This document shows positions 7,606-18,700 of a stretch of 33,097 nt of DNA, one piece after another (position 1 is the stretch's first letter; every line of letters begins with the position of its first letter). Source of the stretch: Clostridia bacterium (GTDB lineage: Bacteria > Bacillota > Clostridia > Oscillospirales > CAG-272); the NCBI GenBank assembly GCA_017454525.1, contig JAFTCT010000016.1, forward strand, positions 1-33,097, in the 5' to 3' direction. A program made the position numbers and the translations under genes. Below the pieces are notes generated by a model. That model searched no databases, had not been told where the DNA came from, and saw nothing but the letters and a program-made list of their open reading frames with translations.

Positions 7606-10600
7606 ATGCGCAAACAGAATGCTCTGCGGCTTCTCTCAATCCTGCTTGCCGTGCTCACGATGACGGGTGTTTTCGTTGTGCACGCGGGCGCGGAGGGAGC
7701 GCCGGACGACGATACTTACAATCTGAACGATATCGGCGGCCTTACCGATATCCTTTCGACGGTCAAGTATGCGGATTATCTGAAAAGGTACGATCCGATC
7801 GTTGCGGAAGCGGTAAAGCAGAACGGCCTGGGACCCGACGATACCGTCAGGATCAACGTCGTTTCCGATTACGACCCTTCGATCACTTCCGTGCTTTGCA
7901 GGAAGAGCTATGTTGACAGCGTCATTCGTTCAAGGGAAACATTATCGAAATTCTTTGACGACGCGAACGCCCGCTTTACGATCGGCTCGGGCGACAACCG
8001 GCGTGAATTCAGTCTGATCGACGTACTGTGCGACCTCGATTCCTACCGGAACACCGGCAAGAAACTCAGCGCTTCGGCGCCGGAGCACGCGATCATTCTC
8101 AACGGCACGCCCGTGACCTCCGTGAGGATCCCCGCTGAATACTATACGGAGTTTGCATCGCGTCTTCTGAATCCGAGAGACTATTTCGAGAAGTATCCCG
8201 AGAAATATCCGACGCTGAACCTCAATCCCGAGGAACAAAAACAGCTCGATCAGCTCGAGATCATCCGCAATTTCCTATCCGATATCTCGCAGAAATACGT
8301 GGACACCTACGACGCCGCCTCTATTCCGGCGGAGTACGCGGACACGGCGGCAAAGCCCGAGGGCATGATCTATCTGCCCGACCACGACGCCGTCGGTTTC
8401 CGCTTCCACGTCGACAAAACCGGCTACTATACGATCAATCTCCGCTATTTCTCGGTTTATGAGGAGGAGATCAGCAAGAAGACCTCCATCGAGCGCTCGA
8501 TCTACATCGACGGCGCGATCCCCTTTTATGAGGCGACCTACGTCGGGATCTCGAAAACCTACGAGAACTACGTGGAGAAGAAGGACGAAAACGGTGTGAA
8601 GACCCGCGCCGAGCGCTCCGACATCCAGCTTCAAGGCGGTTTCCCGACCGATATCAACGGCAACGAGATCCGTCCGAGCACCGAGATCGTCGAACGCTGG
8701 AGATCGATCTCTCTCATGGACTCCACCGGCTCCTTCGTCGAACCGCTCAAGTTCTATCTCACCGAGGGCGATCACACCCTGCAGCTCTTCGCGCGCAGAG
8801 AACCGATGGTCGTTTCCTCGATCATGTTCATTCCCGAACAGTCGCTTTTGTCCTACCGCCAGTACCTTGAGAAATATAAGGATAAGAACGACGTTTCCGC
8901 GGATACGGTGAAAGCCGCCGCCGCGGAATGGAACGCGACCTTAAAGGAACACGGCGCCAAGGAATCGGCTTACGAGGAAGAAAACTTCATCAAACTGGAA
9001 GCGGAATACCCCGAAGCCACTTCCGACAACACCATTTATCCGACCAACGACCGCACGTCCTGCATCACCTCGCCCCAGCACCCCTCGATCCAGTATCTGA
9101 ACACGCTCGGCGGCTCGGGCTCGGGCGACCAGAAAAAGTGGTCGGTCGTGGGTCAATGGGTACGCTACAAGGTCACGGTGCCCGAGGACGGCTTCTACAA
9201 GATCGCCGTCAAGTTCAGCCAGTCGACCCTGCAGGGCTCCTTCGTTTCAAGACAGCTGCGCGTACAGCTTCACAGCGAACTCGGCAATCCCGAGGGGGCG
9301 ACGGTGCCCTTCGCGGAAGCGTACTACCTGCAGTTCAACTACGGGGACGAATGGCAGATCGGATACCTGAACGACGGAACGACGGAGTTCTCGATCTATC
9401 TTGAAAAGGGCGACAACATCGTTGAGTTCGAAGCGAACCTCGGCGGAATGTCGGATATCATCCGCCGCGTCACCGAGTCGCTGAACCGCATCAACGACGC
9501 GTACATCAAGTTCCTGATGCTCGCGGGCTCCTCGCCCGACGCGAACCGCGACTACGGATTCTTCCGCAGGATCCCCGACGCGGTCTACACCCTGTCCGAG
9601 GAAGCGAGACGGCTGTACTCGATCGCCAAGGAGATCGAAGAGATCACCGGCACGAGAGGCTCGCACGTCGCGACGCTTGAAAAAGTGGCGCAGCTGCTCG
9701 AGAGAATGGGCAAGGACGAGAGCGAGATCGCGGGCAACCTCAACTCGCTCAAGAGCAACCTCGGTACGCTCGGTACCTGGATCTCCAACTCCAAGGAATC
9801 TCCCCTGGAGATCGACTATCTGCTCGTCGCGCCCGGCAACAAGGAGGAAGCGAGCGGCAAGACCGAACAGCTTCCCGATGCGGTTCCGGGATTCTTCAAG
9901 ACGATGTGGTTTGAGATCCGGATGTTCGGCGCCTCCTTCTCGACCGACTACAATACGCTCGGCTTGATGGAGGAAACCGACGAGAGCGCGATCGTCGTCT
10001 GGACGACGACCGGCCGTGACCAGGCGAACATCATCCGTTCGATGGTCAACAACGACTTCACGACCAACACCGAGATCGCGGTCAACCTGAAACTGGTCGC
10101 GGGCGGCTCGCTTCTGCCCTCCGTTCTGGCGGGCGTCGGTCCCGATGTCTCGATGGGACACGGCTCCTCCGACGTTATCAACTGGGCGATCCGTTCGGCG
10201 CTCGTCGAGGTGACCGATTTCGGCACGAAGGAATACTGCGCGGAGCACGGATACGCCTACGATCAGGCGTTCGACGCGCAGTACATCACCGGCTTTGCGA
10301 ACGTCGTGCGTGAATTCCGCAACGAGCAGCAGGATGAGACCGACGCCTCCAACGCGTCCTTCTCGACCGCCGCCATGGTGCCGATCACGCTGCACGAGGT
10401 CATCACGAAGCAGTCCTACGACGAAATGGACGACGCCAAAAAGAAGGCGTACGACGAATACGACGTCAAATACTACTTCGACGTGACGCCCGAGGAATAC
10501 GACAAGGTCGAGAAATACCTGAAGAAGTACTATGCCGCGATCAAGGACGAGGCCGGTCATACGGTGTCCTACCGCTATTACATTTCGGCGAAGGATTATA

Positions 10601-11577
10601 ACGAACTGCCCGCTTCCGAGCAGGGAAAATACAAGCGCAATCCCACCGAGTATTACGAGAAGTTCTCTCTCTGGGGCCTGCCGCAGGAACAGTCCTTCAA
10701 CATGATGTTCTACCGCGCGGACATCTTCAACGAACTCGGCATCGAACCGCCCAAGACCTGGGACGATCTCTACGCCATCATCGGCGTGCTGCAGAGCAAC
10801 AACATGGAGATCGCGATGCCCGGTTCGCTCGGCGGATTTGAGATGTTCCTGTACCAGATGGGCGGAGACCTGTACAGCAACGGCGGACAGACCATTTCGC
10901 TCGACGAGAACCTCTCCATCGAGGCGTTCGAGACGATGTGCAACTTCTTCCAGCAGTACAAGTTCCCGATCGCGTACGACTTCTCCAACCGTTTCCGTTC
11001 GGGCGAGATCCCGATGGGCATCCTCGGCTACACGGCGTACACGCAGCTGCAGCTCTTCGCGACGGAGATCAAGGGTATGTGGGAATTCGTTCCGCTGCCC
11101 GGCATCAAGGACAGCCAGACCGGCGCGATCCACAATCAGTCGACCTCCGGCTCCTCCGCGATCATTATGCTGAAGGGCGCCGCCGACAGGGAAGTGACCT
11201 ACAACGCATGGAAATTCATGGTATGGTTCACCGGCAGGACCGCGCAGTCGACCTACGCAAGCGAAGTCACCGCGGTGCTGGGCACCGAGTCGAAGCACCC
11301 GACGGCAAACAAGGACGCGCTCAAGGAGCTGCCCTGGACGTCGGCGGAGCGCGACAATCTGCTTGCCCAGTTCGACAACCTTGTCGGTATCCCCGAGTAT
11401 CCCGGCGGATATATCATTTCAAGGTACGTGAACTTCGCGTTCCTTGACGTTTACAACAACAATGCCGACCCCGTTACCGCCATTCAGGAGTACGTGGTCA
11501 CCATCAATTCGGAACTGACGAGGAAACGTCAGGAATTTGAATTGGCATATAAGGATATTTCCTATTCCAATTCGTGA
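7606..11577 (+). CDS. Giant extracellular solute-binding protein with two carbohydrate-binding-like modules
   Basis: A 1323-residue exported protein. The ATG at 7606 is chosen because it opens a classical signal peptide (basic N-terminus, hydrophobic core to about residue 27, then HAGAEGA); the upstream in-frame extension overlaps the promoter. GAAAGGA (7585-7591) is the nearest ribosome binding site, at rather long spacing. Two beta-sandwich modules that look galactose-binding-like (about residues 245-410 and 455-635; the second starts IKLEAEY) precede a helical segment. The C-terminal part (about 790-1323) is a family 1 type sugar-binding protein, with GLPQEQSFNMMFYR and PPKTWDDLY signatures, interrupted by a Tyr/Lys-rich insertion of about 80 residues. 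No lipobox cysteine is visible, unusual for a Gram-positive binding protein. It probably captures an oligosaccharide for the adjacent permeases. Confidence 0.9.
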   Translation: MRKQNALRLLSILLAVLTMTGVFVVHAGAEGAPDDDTYNLNDIGGLTDILSTVKYADYLKRYDPIVAEAVKQNGLGPDDTVRINVVSDYDPSITSVLCRKSYVDSVIRSRETLSKFFDDANARFTIGSGDNRREFSLIDVLCDLDSYRNTGKKLSASAPEHAIILNGTPVTSVRIPAEYYTEFASRLLNPRDYFEKYPEKYPTLNLNPEEQKQLDQLEIIRNFLSDISQKYVDTYDAASIPAEYADTAAKPEGMIYLPDHDAVGFRFHVDKTGYYTINLRYFSVYEEEISKKTSIERSIYIDGAIPFYEATYVGISKTYENYVEKKDENGVKTRAERSDIQLQGGFPTDINGNEIRPSTEIVERWRSISLMDSTGSFVEPLKFYLTEGDHTLQLFARREPMVVSSIMFIPEQSLLSYRQYLEKYKDKNDVSADTVKAAAAEWNATLKEHGAKESAYEEENFIKLEAEYPEATSDNTIYPTNDRTSCITSPQHPSIQYLNTLGGSGSGDQKKWSVVGQWVRYKVTVPEDGFYKIAVKFSQSTLQGSFVSRQLRVQLHSELGNPEGATVPFAEAYYLQFNYGDEWQIGYLNDGTTEFSIYLEKGDNIVEFEANLGGMSDIIRRVTESLNRINDAYIKFLMLAGSSPDANRDYGFFRRIPDAVYTLSEEARRLYSIAKEIEEITGTRGSHVATLEKVAQLLERMGKDESEIAGNLNSLKSNLGTLGTWISNSKESPLEIDYLLVAPGNKEEASGKTEQLPDAVPGFFKTMWFEIRMFGASFSTDYNTLGLMEETDESAIVVWTTTGRDQANIIRSMVNNDFTTNTEIAVNLKLVAGGSLLPSVLAGVGPDVSMGHGSSDVINWAIRSALVEVTDFGTKEYCAEHGYAYDQAFDAQYITGFANVVREFRNEQQDETDASNASFSTAAMVPITLHEVITKQSYDEMDDAKKKAYDEYDVKYYFDVTPEEYDKVEKYLKKYYAAIKDEAGHTVSYRYYISAKDYNELPASEQGKYKRNPTEYYEKFSLWGLPQEQSFNMMFYRADIFNELGIEPPKTWDDLYAIIGVLQSNNMEIAMPGSLGGFEMFLYQMGGDLYSNGGQTISLDENLSIEAFETMCNFFQQYKFPIAYDFSNRFRSGEIPMGILGYTAYTQLQLFATEIKGMWEFVPLPGIKDSQTGAIHNQSTSGSSAIIMLKGAADREVTYNAWKFMVWFTGRTAQSTYASEVTAVLGTESKHPTANKDALKELPWTSAERDNLLAQFDNLVGIPEYPGGYIISRYVNFAFLDVYNNNADPVTAIQEYVVTINSELTRKRQEFELAYKDISYSNS

Positions 11578-11583
11578 CGCGCC

Positions 11584-11607
11584 TTTCTCAGGTCAACGCA
11601 TGAGAAA
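11584..11607 (+). promoter_or_regulatory. Intercistronic hairpin after the solute-binding protein gene
   Basis: TTTCTCA (11584-11590) pairs with TGAGAAA (11601-11607) across a 10-nt loop, just after the stop codon, within the only sizeable gap (85 bp) inside the operon. Such hairpins commonly protect the upstream message and lower expression of the permeases relative to the binding protein. There is no strong T tract, so it is not called a terminator. Confidence 0.45.
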
Positions 11608-11662
11608 AACGCTTCATATTTAGTAAAATAAATTTCCGACGTTTCGTAAGGAGAGTAAAAAA

Positions 11663-12655
11663 GTGTCAAACAACAATTCAGTGAAAACTCCGGAAGCGGA
11701 AGCCGAAGCGGTGCAAAAGCCCGTCAAGAAGAAAGCCGTTTCCCGGAAAGATATGTCGAAACTGGCATGGACGCTGAAGGAAATGAAGAGAAACTACGTC
11801 GCCTACATCATGGTGGCGCCCTTCTACATCATCTTCCTGCTCTTTACCATCATTCCGGTGGTCCTCTCGTTCGTACTCAGTTTCACGTCGTTCAACATGC
11901 TTGAATGGCCGAAATGGATCGGCATGGACAACTATACCAGACTGTTTCTGGACGACGATATCTTCATTCTCGCCTGCCAGAACACGCTGATCTTCGCATC
12001 CATCACCGGTCCTATATCCTACCTGCTCTCATTCGTGGTCGCGTGGTTCATCAACGAGCTGCCTCCGAAAGTCAGAGCGTTCGTCACCCTGATCTTCTAC
12101 GCGCCTTCGATCTCCGGTTCGGTCTACATGATCTGGCAGGTCGCTTTCTCCGGCGACTCCTACGGTTATGTCAACGGTATGCTCCTGAAGCTGGAGTTGA
12201 TCACAGACCCGATCCAGTGGTTCCAGAATGAGAATTACGTGATGCCTCTTTGTATCGTCGTCGCCCTCTGGACGTCGCTCGGTACGGCATTCCTGTCCTT
12301 TATCGCCGGCTTGCAGATCGTCGACCGTTCGCTTTACGAAGCGGGCGCGGTCGACGGCATCAAGAACCGCTGGCAGGAACTCTGGTACGTCACCTTGCCC
12401 TATATGAAGCCGCAGCTGATGTTCGGCGCGATCCTTTCGATCACCGGCTCCTTCGGCTTCGGCGGCATCGTGACCGCGCTCTGCGGGTTCCCCTCGGTCA
12501 ACTACAAGGCGCACACGATCACGCACCATCTCGACGACTACGGCGGGATGCGTTACGAGATCGGTTACGCTTCGGCGATCGCGACCATCCTGTTTGCCAT
12601 CATGATCGGTGCAAACGTGCTGGTGCAAAAAATCTTGTCGAAGGTGGGGCAGTGA
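11663..12655 (+). CDS. Carbohydrate ABC transporter permease, MalF-type (pair 1)
   Basis: A 330-residue inner-membrane subunit. It starts at GTG 11663 with TAAGGAGAG just upstream. A charged, Lys-rich cytoplasmic N-terminus of about 45 residues precedes six predicted membrane helices. The coupling loop to the ATPase is visible as the EAA motif (YEAGAVDGI...G...P) at about residues 228-250. The family forms heterodimers with a MalG-type subunit, here the gene that follows 1 bp after its stop. The ATPase itself is not encoded in this window. Confidence 0.94.
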   Translation: MSNNNSVKTPEAEAEAVQKPVKKKAVSRKDMSKLAWTLKEMKRNYVAYIMVAPFYIIFLLFTIIPVVLSFVLSFTSFNMLEWPKWIGMDNYTRLFLDDDIFILACQNTLIFASITGPISYLLSFVVAWFINELPPKVRAFVTLIFYAPSISGSVYMIWQVAFSGDSYGYVNGMLLKLELITDPIQWFQNENYVMPLCIVVALWTSLGTAFLSFIAGLQIVDRSLYEAGAVDGIKNRWQELWYVTLPYMKPQLMFGAILSITGSFGFGGIVTALCGFPSVNYKAHTITHHLDDYGGMRYEIGYASAIATILFAIMIGANVLVQKILSKVGQ

Positions 12656-12656
12656 G

Positions 12657-13532
12657 ATGGCACGGAAATTAAGAACCAGAAAACACCGCGTCGTCCTCAA
12701 CCGGTCGGCAGGCGGCGACGCCGGCATCTCGGCGTTCCTCATCATCGTCGGACTCTTCATGTTCCTCCCGATGCTTTACGCGATTCTGCAGTCGCTCAAG
12801 CCGCTGGATGAACTGTGGGTGTTCCCCCCGAAATTCTGGGTGGAGGATCCGACGCTCGGCAACTTCGTGGATCTGTTCAGACTGATGAACACCTCCTGGG
12901 TCCCCTTCTCGAGATACATCTTCAACACCGTTCTGATCTCTGTCGCCGGCACCTTCGGCAACCTGGTGCTCGCGTCGATGGCGGCGTACGTGCTCTCGAA
13001 AATGACCTTCCCGGGCAGGAGCCTGATGTTCAACCTGATCGTCAAATCGCTGATGTTCCATTCGACGGTCGGCGCGATCTCCTCCTTCCTCATCATGTCC
13101 AGACTCCACTTCGTCGATACCTACTGGGCGGTGATCATTCCCTCCTGGGGTTCGACGCTCGGCCTTTACCTCATGAAACAGTTCATGGACTCCTCCGTTT
13201 CCGACGCGGTCCTGGAGAGCGCGCGACTCGACGGCGCAAGCGAATTCCGCTGCTTCTACTCGATCGCGATGCCGATGGTCAAACCCGCGTGGCTGACGAT
13301 GATCGTCTACTCCTTCCAGGGACTCTGGAACGCGGGGGCGTCGATCTACATCTATTCGGAGGAACTCAAGACCTTCAACTACGCGATCGGTCAGATCCTC
13401 GCCGGCGGTATCGTCCGTGCGGGCGCGGGCGCCGCTTCGGCGGTCGTCATGATGATCGTGCCGATCCTGGTCTTCGTGATCTCGCAGAGCAACATCATCG
13501 AGACCATGTCGTCCTCGGGCATGAAGGATTAA
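12657..13532 (+). CDS. Carbohydrate ABC transporter permease, MalG-type (pair 1)
   Basis: A 291-residue membrane subunit and partner of the preceding permease. The ATG at 12657, 1 bp after the upstream TGA, is preferred over an in-frame ATG at 12609 that lies inside the upstream gene. Six membrane helices are predicted and the EAA loop reads LESARLDGAS...P at about residue 185. The close spacing implies translational coupling and equal stoichiometry with its partner. Confidence 0.94.
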   Translation: MARKLRTRKHRVVLNRSAGGDAGISAFLIIVGLFMFLPMLYAILQSLKPLDELWVFPPKFWVEDPTLGNFVDLFRLMNTSWVPFSRYIFNTVLISVAGTFGNLVLASMAAYVLSKMTFPGRSLMFNLIVKSLMFHSTVGAISSFLIMSRLHFVDTYWAVIIPSWGSTLGLYLMKQFMDSSVSDAVLESARLDGASEFRCFYSIAMPMVKPAWLTMIVYSFQGLWNAGASIYIYSEELKTFNYAIGQILAGGIVRAGAGAASAVVMMIVPILVFVISQSNIIETMSSSGMKD

Positions 13533-13544
13533 GGGGGTGCGGAC

Positions 13545-15764
13545 ATGAAGAAATCACTTCGTTTTGCCGTGTTCTTCGTCCTTGCGGCGATCCTCGGCGC
13601 GACCCTTTCCTTCCTTCCCGCCTCGGCGGCGGCATATTCGACCTACACCTATTCGATCAACGGCCAGCCGCTCAGCTCGCCCGACGCCTATACGCCCGAT
13701 AAGGTCATCACCTCGAAGGATATCGGCGGGATCGGCGCGGCGCTTCTGCGTCCGGCGGACATCACGGTCGACTATAACAACAAGGTCTATATTGCCGACA
13801 CGGGCAATAACCGCATCCTGATCCTCGACAAGTACATGAAGAACGTCGTGCTGAGTCTCAACACCTTCAACAACGACGGCTTCGCGGACGCGCTGAACGC
13901 GCCGGAAGGGGTCTTCATCAGCAAGCCCACCAGCTGGCGCGACGGCGAGATCTACGTCGCGGATACCGGCAACCGCCGGATCGTCGTGTTCGATTACTAC
14001 GGAAACTTCGAACGCGTGATCGACGAACCGCGCTCCGAGATCTTCGACAGCGACGCGCGCTATACGCCGATCGCTCTGGCGGTCGACTCGTCGGGCAGAA
14101 TCTACGTGGTGTCGAGAGATACCTACGAGGGCGTCATCTCGCTGAACGGCGACGGCTCCTTCAGCTCGATCGTCGCCGCGCAGAAGACCACCAAGAACTT
14201 CTTCGACGCGATCTGGGAGCGCTTCCAGACGGCGGAGCAGAAGGCGCAGAACAGCGTCAACTTGTCCTCTTCCTTCAACAACATCACCATTGACGACAAC
14301 GACATGATCTACGTCACCACGCAGAACATCGACAAGGGAAGTCAGCAGTCGGCGATCACCGGCAAATCCAAGTCGGGCGACTACGCGCCGGTCAAGAAGC
14401 TCAACCCCGACGGTGACGACATCATGCGCCGCAACGGCTTCTATCCGCCGTCGGGCGAAGTCAAGGTCAACAGCGCGCTGACGACCACCAACGCCGGCGC
14501 CGCGACGGGCGCTTCGGTCATCGTGGACGTCGCGCTCGGAGAAGAGGGCACCTGGTCGATCGTCGACCAGTTGCGCAGCCACATCTTCACCTACGACAAG
14601 AACGGTAATCTGCTCTTCGTCTTCGGCGACAAAGGCTCGCAGAAGGGCAATATCGGCAAAGCGGCGGCGCTCTGCTATCAGTTCGCCGACGCGCGGTCGA
14701 TCGCCGACGGCGTAGAAGGGAAACTGCTCGTTCTGGACAGCAGCCCGTCTTCGGTCGCGATCACCGTCTACAAGAGAACGCAGTACGGCGAGATCCTGAT
14801 GACCGCGCTGCGGCACACCAACAACAAGGAGTACGACAAAGCGGTCGACGACTGGTACAACATCCTGCAGAGAAACAACAACTACGACGCGGCGTACGTC
14901 GGCATCGGCGACGCCATGTTCAGGGAGTTCAAGTGGGAAGAAGCGATGGATATGTACAAGACGGCGCATGACGTCGAGGACTATTCGGGCGCTTTCAAGA
15001 TGTACCGCAAGGATGTCATTTCGAAGTTCATCTTCCTCATCATCGTCGTCATCGCGGCTCTGCTGTTCGGCATTGCGAAGTTCTTCGGCTTTGCCGGCAA
15101 GGTCAACAGAAAAACGGCGCTGAAAAAGGGCAAGAAGAGTTTCGGCGAGGAGGTCATCTACGTCTTCCACGTCATCTTCCACCCGTTCGACGGATTCTGG
15201 GACCTCAAGCACGAGAAGCGCGGCGGCGTCAGAGGCGCGACTTTCTGGCTGCTGCTGGTCGTTGCGGCGTTCATTTACCAGTCCTTCGGCACCGGCTACA
15301 TCGTGGCGGGCAACGCCTCCTCGAGCGTCGCGGCGAGCGCGATCTCGCAGGCGGTCGGCATCTTTGTGCCGTTAGCGCTCTTCGTGACGGCGAACTGGTG
15401 TCTGACCACGCTGTTCGACGGCGAAGGCAGTTTCAAGGACGTCTACGTGGCGACCTGCTACGCGGCGGCGCCGCTCTCCTTTGCAACGCTGCTTGCAACG
15501 ATCGTTTCCAACTTCGTGACCACCTCCGAAACGGGGTTCGTCAGTCTGATCATGGGCGTCGCCTGGGTATGGTTCGGACTGCTGCTCTTCTTCGGCATGA
15601 TGGTAACGCACGATTATTCACTGGGTAAAAACATCTTGACGACGATCGGTACGATCGTGGGAATGGCGATCATCATGTTCTTGGTCATCCTCTTCTCGGG
15701 ACTGGTCATGAAGATGTCCAACTTCGTTTCCAACATCGCGACCGAACTGTCGTTCAGAGTATAG
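13545..15764 (+). CDS. NHL-repeat / YIP1-like membrane protein
   Basis: A 739-residue protein with a cleavable-looking signal peptide (to about residue 28). Residues about 60-370 contain NHL-type beta-propeller repeats, with two clear YIADTGN/YVADTGN-R motifs (KVYIADTGNNRI and EIYVADTGNRRI). A short TPR-like helical segment follows (about 415-480), then a membrane helix (about 490-512) and a polytopic C-terminal domain (about 545-739) resembling YIP1-family membrane domains. The propeller should lie outside the cell and the YIP1-like part in the membrane. The ATG at 13545 has GGGGGTG upstream. Proteins of this kind are, from memory, annotated beside DUF5696 proteins and sugar permeases in Firmicutes. 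The function is unknown; sensing, scaffolding or binding of the substrate are possibilities. Confidence 0.85.
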   Translation: MKKSLRFAVFFVLAAILGATLSFLPASAAAYSTYTYSINGQPLSSPDAYTPDKVITSKDIGGIGAALLRPADITVDYNNKVYIADTGNNRILILDKYMKNVVLSLNTFNNDGFADALNAPEGVFISKPTSWRDGEIYVADTGNRRIVVFDYYGNFERVIDEPRSEIFDSDARYTPIALAVDSSGRIYVVSRDTYEGVISLNGDGSFSSIVAAQKTTKNFFDAIWERFQTAEQKAQNSVNLSSSFNNITIDDNDMIYVTTQNIDKGSQQSAITGKSKSGDYAPVKKLNPDGDDIMRRNGFYPPSGEVKVNSALTTTNAGAATGASVIVDVALGEEGTWSIVDQLRSHIFTYDKNGNLLFVFGDKGSQKGNIGKAAALCYQFADARSIADGVEGKLLVLDSSPSSVAITVYKRTQYGEILMTALRHTNNKEYDKAVDDWYNILQRNNNYDAAYVGIGDAMFREFKWEEAMDMYKTAHDVEDYSGAFKMYRKDVISKFIFLIIVVIAALLFGIAKFFGFAGKVNRKTALKKGKKSFGEEVIYVFHVIFHPFDGFWDLKHEKRGGVRGATFWLLLVVAAFIYQSFGTGYIVAGNASSSVAASAISQAVGIFVPLALFVTANWCLTTLFDGEGSFKDVYVATCYAAAPLSFATLLATIVSNFVTTSETGFVSLIMGVAWVWFGLLLFFGMMVTHDYSLGKNILTTIGTIVGMAIIMFLVILFSGLVMKMSNFVSNIATELSFRV

Positions 15765-15777
15765 GAGGGAAGAGAAA

Positions 15778-18700
15778 ATGAAAGATCATTTACTGAAACT
15801 TTTGTCTTGTCTTCTCGCGCTCCTGACGGTCTTCGGAACGTTCACCGCGGTGATCCTGTCCGCGGTCCCCGCGTATGCGGCGGACAAGGACAAGGATTCT
15901 TCCGAAGGGGAAGAAGAACCCGTTGAAGTCGAGGGGTTCGACAGCGCGACGTTCTTGAAAACCTCCTATGCGACGCCCGAAGCAAAACTCCGCTCCATGT
16001 CGGTCAAGAAGGAAACGGGGCTGTACGATCAGTATCTCGACCCGATCTATTCCTACGAGCCCTTCAAGACCTACAAGGATATGGAACTCTACGTCAACGA
16101 GCAGTCCGGCGAAGTGGCGGTCAGAAACAAAACGACGGGGCAGATCGTATTCACCAACCCCTATGACGCCGTGCCGAACGCCCTTTCCGAGACGGGCGAA
16201 CCGCGCACGGATCTGATCAACAACGCCACGGGCAAACTGCCCGACATCCTCTCGCAGCTGATCATCACCTACGAGAGCGTCAAAACGGGTAAATCCTCGG
16301 CGGCGGCGCCGACGATCAACAGTTTCACCGACGCGGCGTGCAACAACCAGATCACCGTTTCCCATATCAAGAACGGCGTTTCGGTCGAGTACGTGGTCGG
16401 TACCGTTGAGGAACGCAGGCTGGTGCCGGTGTACATGGAGAAATACCGTTTTGAGAAGATCATACTCTCTCCGATCCTTGAAAAGGATAAGGCGGCTTAC
16501 AACAAGATGCTCAGTTACTACGCGACGAGGATGCTGATGAACGGCGAGGACGGAAACGAGATCGCCAACAGCGTGCGCGTCGACCGTGAGACGAGATATC
16601 CGGCGCTTGCCCAGTACGGGCCGGAGCCCGGCAGAACGATGTTCGTGTCCGAGGACTACAATCCCGAAAAGGCGGCGGAGTATGAGAAGCAGATGCAGGA
16701 AGACCTTTTGAACAAGAAGGCCTTCGATAAGAAGAAAAAGGAAGAAACCGACCCGCCGTACTATATCACCGGCTTCGCACTCCCGTACACCGGGTATATG
16801 TCGATGTATATCTACGGTAAACCCGCGACCCGTGAGAAGATCCAGATCGAGAGTTATATCCGCAACTACGTGCCGAACTACTCCTTCGAGGATCTGGAAT
16901 ACGACCACAAACTGACGGGCTACGTGGAGACCGGATCGGTATCCCCCGCGTTCAGAGCGGCGCTGGAATACACCCTCAAGGACGGCGGCTTCACCGTGCG
17001 TATGCCGGCGAACTCCCTGATCTTCGACGAGGACAACTTCCGTCTGCGCTCGGTCACGGTCCTGCCGTATCTCGGCGCCGGATCGTACGACAACAAGGGA
17101 TACGTCTTCCTGCCCGACGGATCGGGCTCGCTCATCCGTTTTGAGGACTATATCGGTCAGGCGGTCGTCTTCAACACCGGCACGATGTACGGACCGGACA
17201 ACGCCTACCACACGCTGCCCGCCGGCTACACCGGGCACGAGGAGAAGATGCGCGCGCCGATCTACGGCATTGTCGAGACGGTCAATCTGGACTTCTCGGA
17301 GAACGCGGACGGCACGCTGACCGAAAACTGCCGCCACGTCTGGACGAAAAAGACGATCACGGCGGACTGCTCGAGAAAGATCGACGGCGGCACCGCGATG
17401 TACTGCAAGGACTGCGGCGCTGTCAGATATCTCGAGAGCAAACCCTATTCGCACGGAGCGCCGACAAGCTCGAAGGTGATCCAGACGGCTGACTGCCATC
17501 ATATCGGCATCGTCGAGGAGAAATGCCCGGTCTGCCAGCAGCTCTACGACGAATTGAGCAAGAAATTCACTGACGCGCAGATCGAAGAGTGCTACGGCGA
17601 TCTCAGATGGCACACCGTCGAGACCGGCTACGGCGCGCATACCTACAACGATCTGCACTACGTCGAGATCGACGGTCAGTGCTATGAGTACTACCTCTGC
17701 TCGAGGACCTATGAGCTGACCGACGAGAACGGCAACATCGTCTATGAAAGAGACGAGAAGGGTGAACTGAAGCTCGACAAGAAGAACGATCCCATTCCCG
17801 TTCTGGTACAGTGCGGCGAGATGCTCAAGGGCGAGAACGGCGTTCCGGCAAACGGTCTGCTGCCGGTCGACCACGAGTTCGACGAAGCGACCGAGCTCAC
17901 CTACGTGAAGGACGGACACTGCGTCATCGAGCACACCTGCCTCAACTGCGGATACCGCGAGGTCCTCACCGACGTTCACCGCTTCGGCGAGGAGAGCTAT
18001 CCCGTCCACGAGGACGGCGTCTGCGCGGAGAAGAAGATCTGCACGGTCTGCGGACTTGCGGTCAACGAACCGGTAGAACACACCTACGCGGACGATGCGG
18101 AGTACGTCGCGGAAAAGGGCTTCTGCAAGGAGACCCGTACCTGCCTGCTCTGCGGACACAAGGAAGTCACGCTGCTCACGCACGAACCGGAAGAGGTCGG
18201 CGACGAGATCCTCACGAAGGATCATCGCTGCTACGTCGAAGTCCGGTGCGCGCGCTGCGGCACGGACTATGAGATCGACGTCGAGCACGAATACGACGAA
18301 AACGGCGCCTGCAAGCGCTGCGGCTTCTCGTTCCCCGAAGAAGAGGGGCATGAATACGAGGAAGCGTATATTGCCGACGGCGATATCTGCTGGCGTACCT
18401 TCCGCTGCGCCGACTGCGGCAAGGAGTACGGCGGCGGCAGCGCCCGCGTGAAGACCGCGCACGTCTACGGCGAGCGGCTTGACGACGGCAAGACCTGCCT
18501 TGAGACCCTGCACACCTGGTATCAGTGCGAAAAGTGCGGATACAGGAGCGGGGAAGCGGATACGGTAAACGAGGAGCGCACGGAGCACGACTACCGGCTG
18601 ACGCTTCCCGAGGATCTGGTCTGCACCGACGGCTACGACGCGAAGACGGTCTGCGCGATCTGCGGCGACGTTTCCGGATCGACGCACGTCGTCGGACACA

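Noticed and set aside
9247..11298. A 683-residue open frame on the minus strand
   Set aside because: It lies wholly antisense to the well-supported solute-binding protein and has an Arg/Val/Asp-rich composition typical of mirror frames in GC-rich genes, with no recognisable domain.
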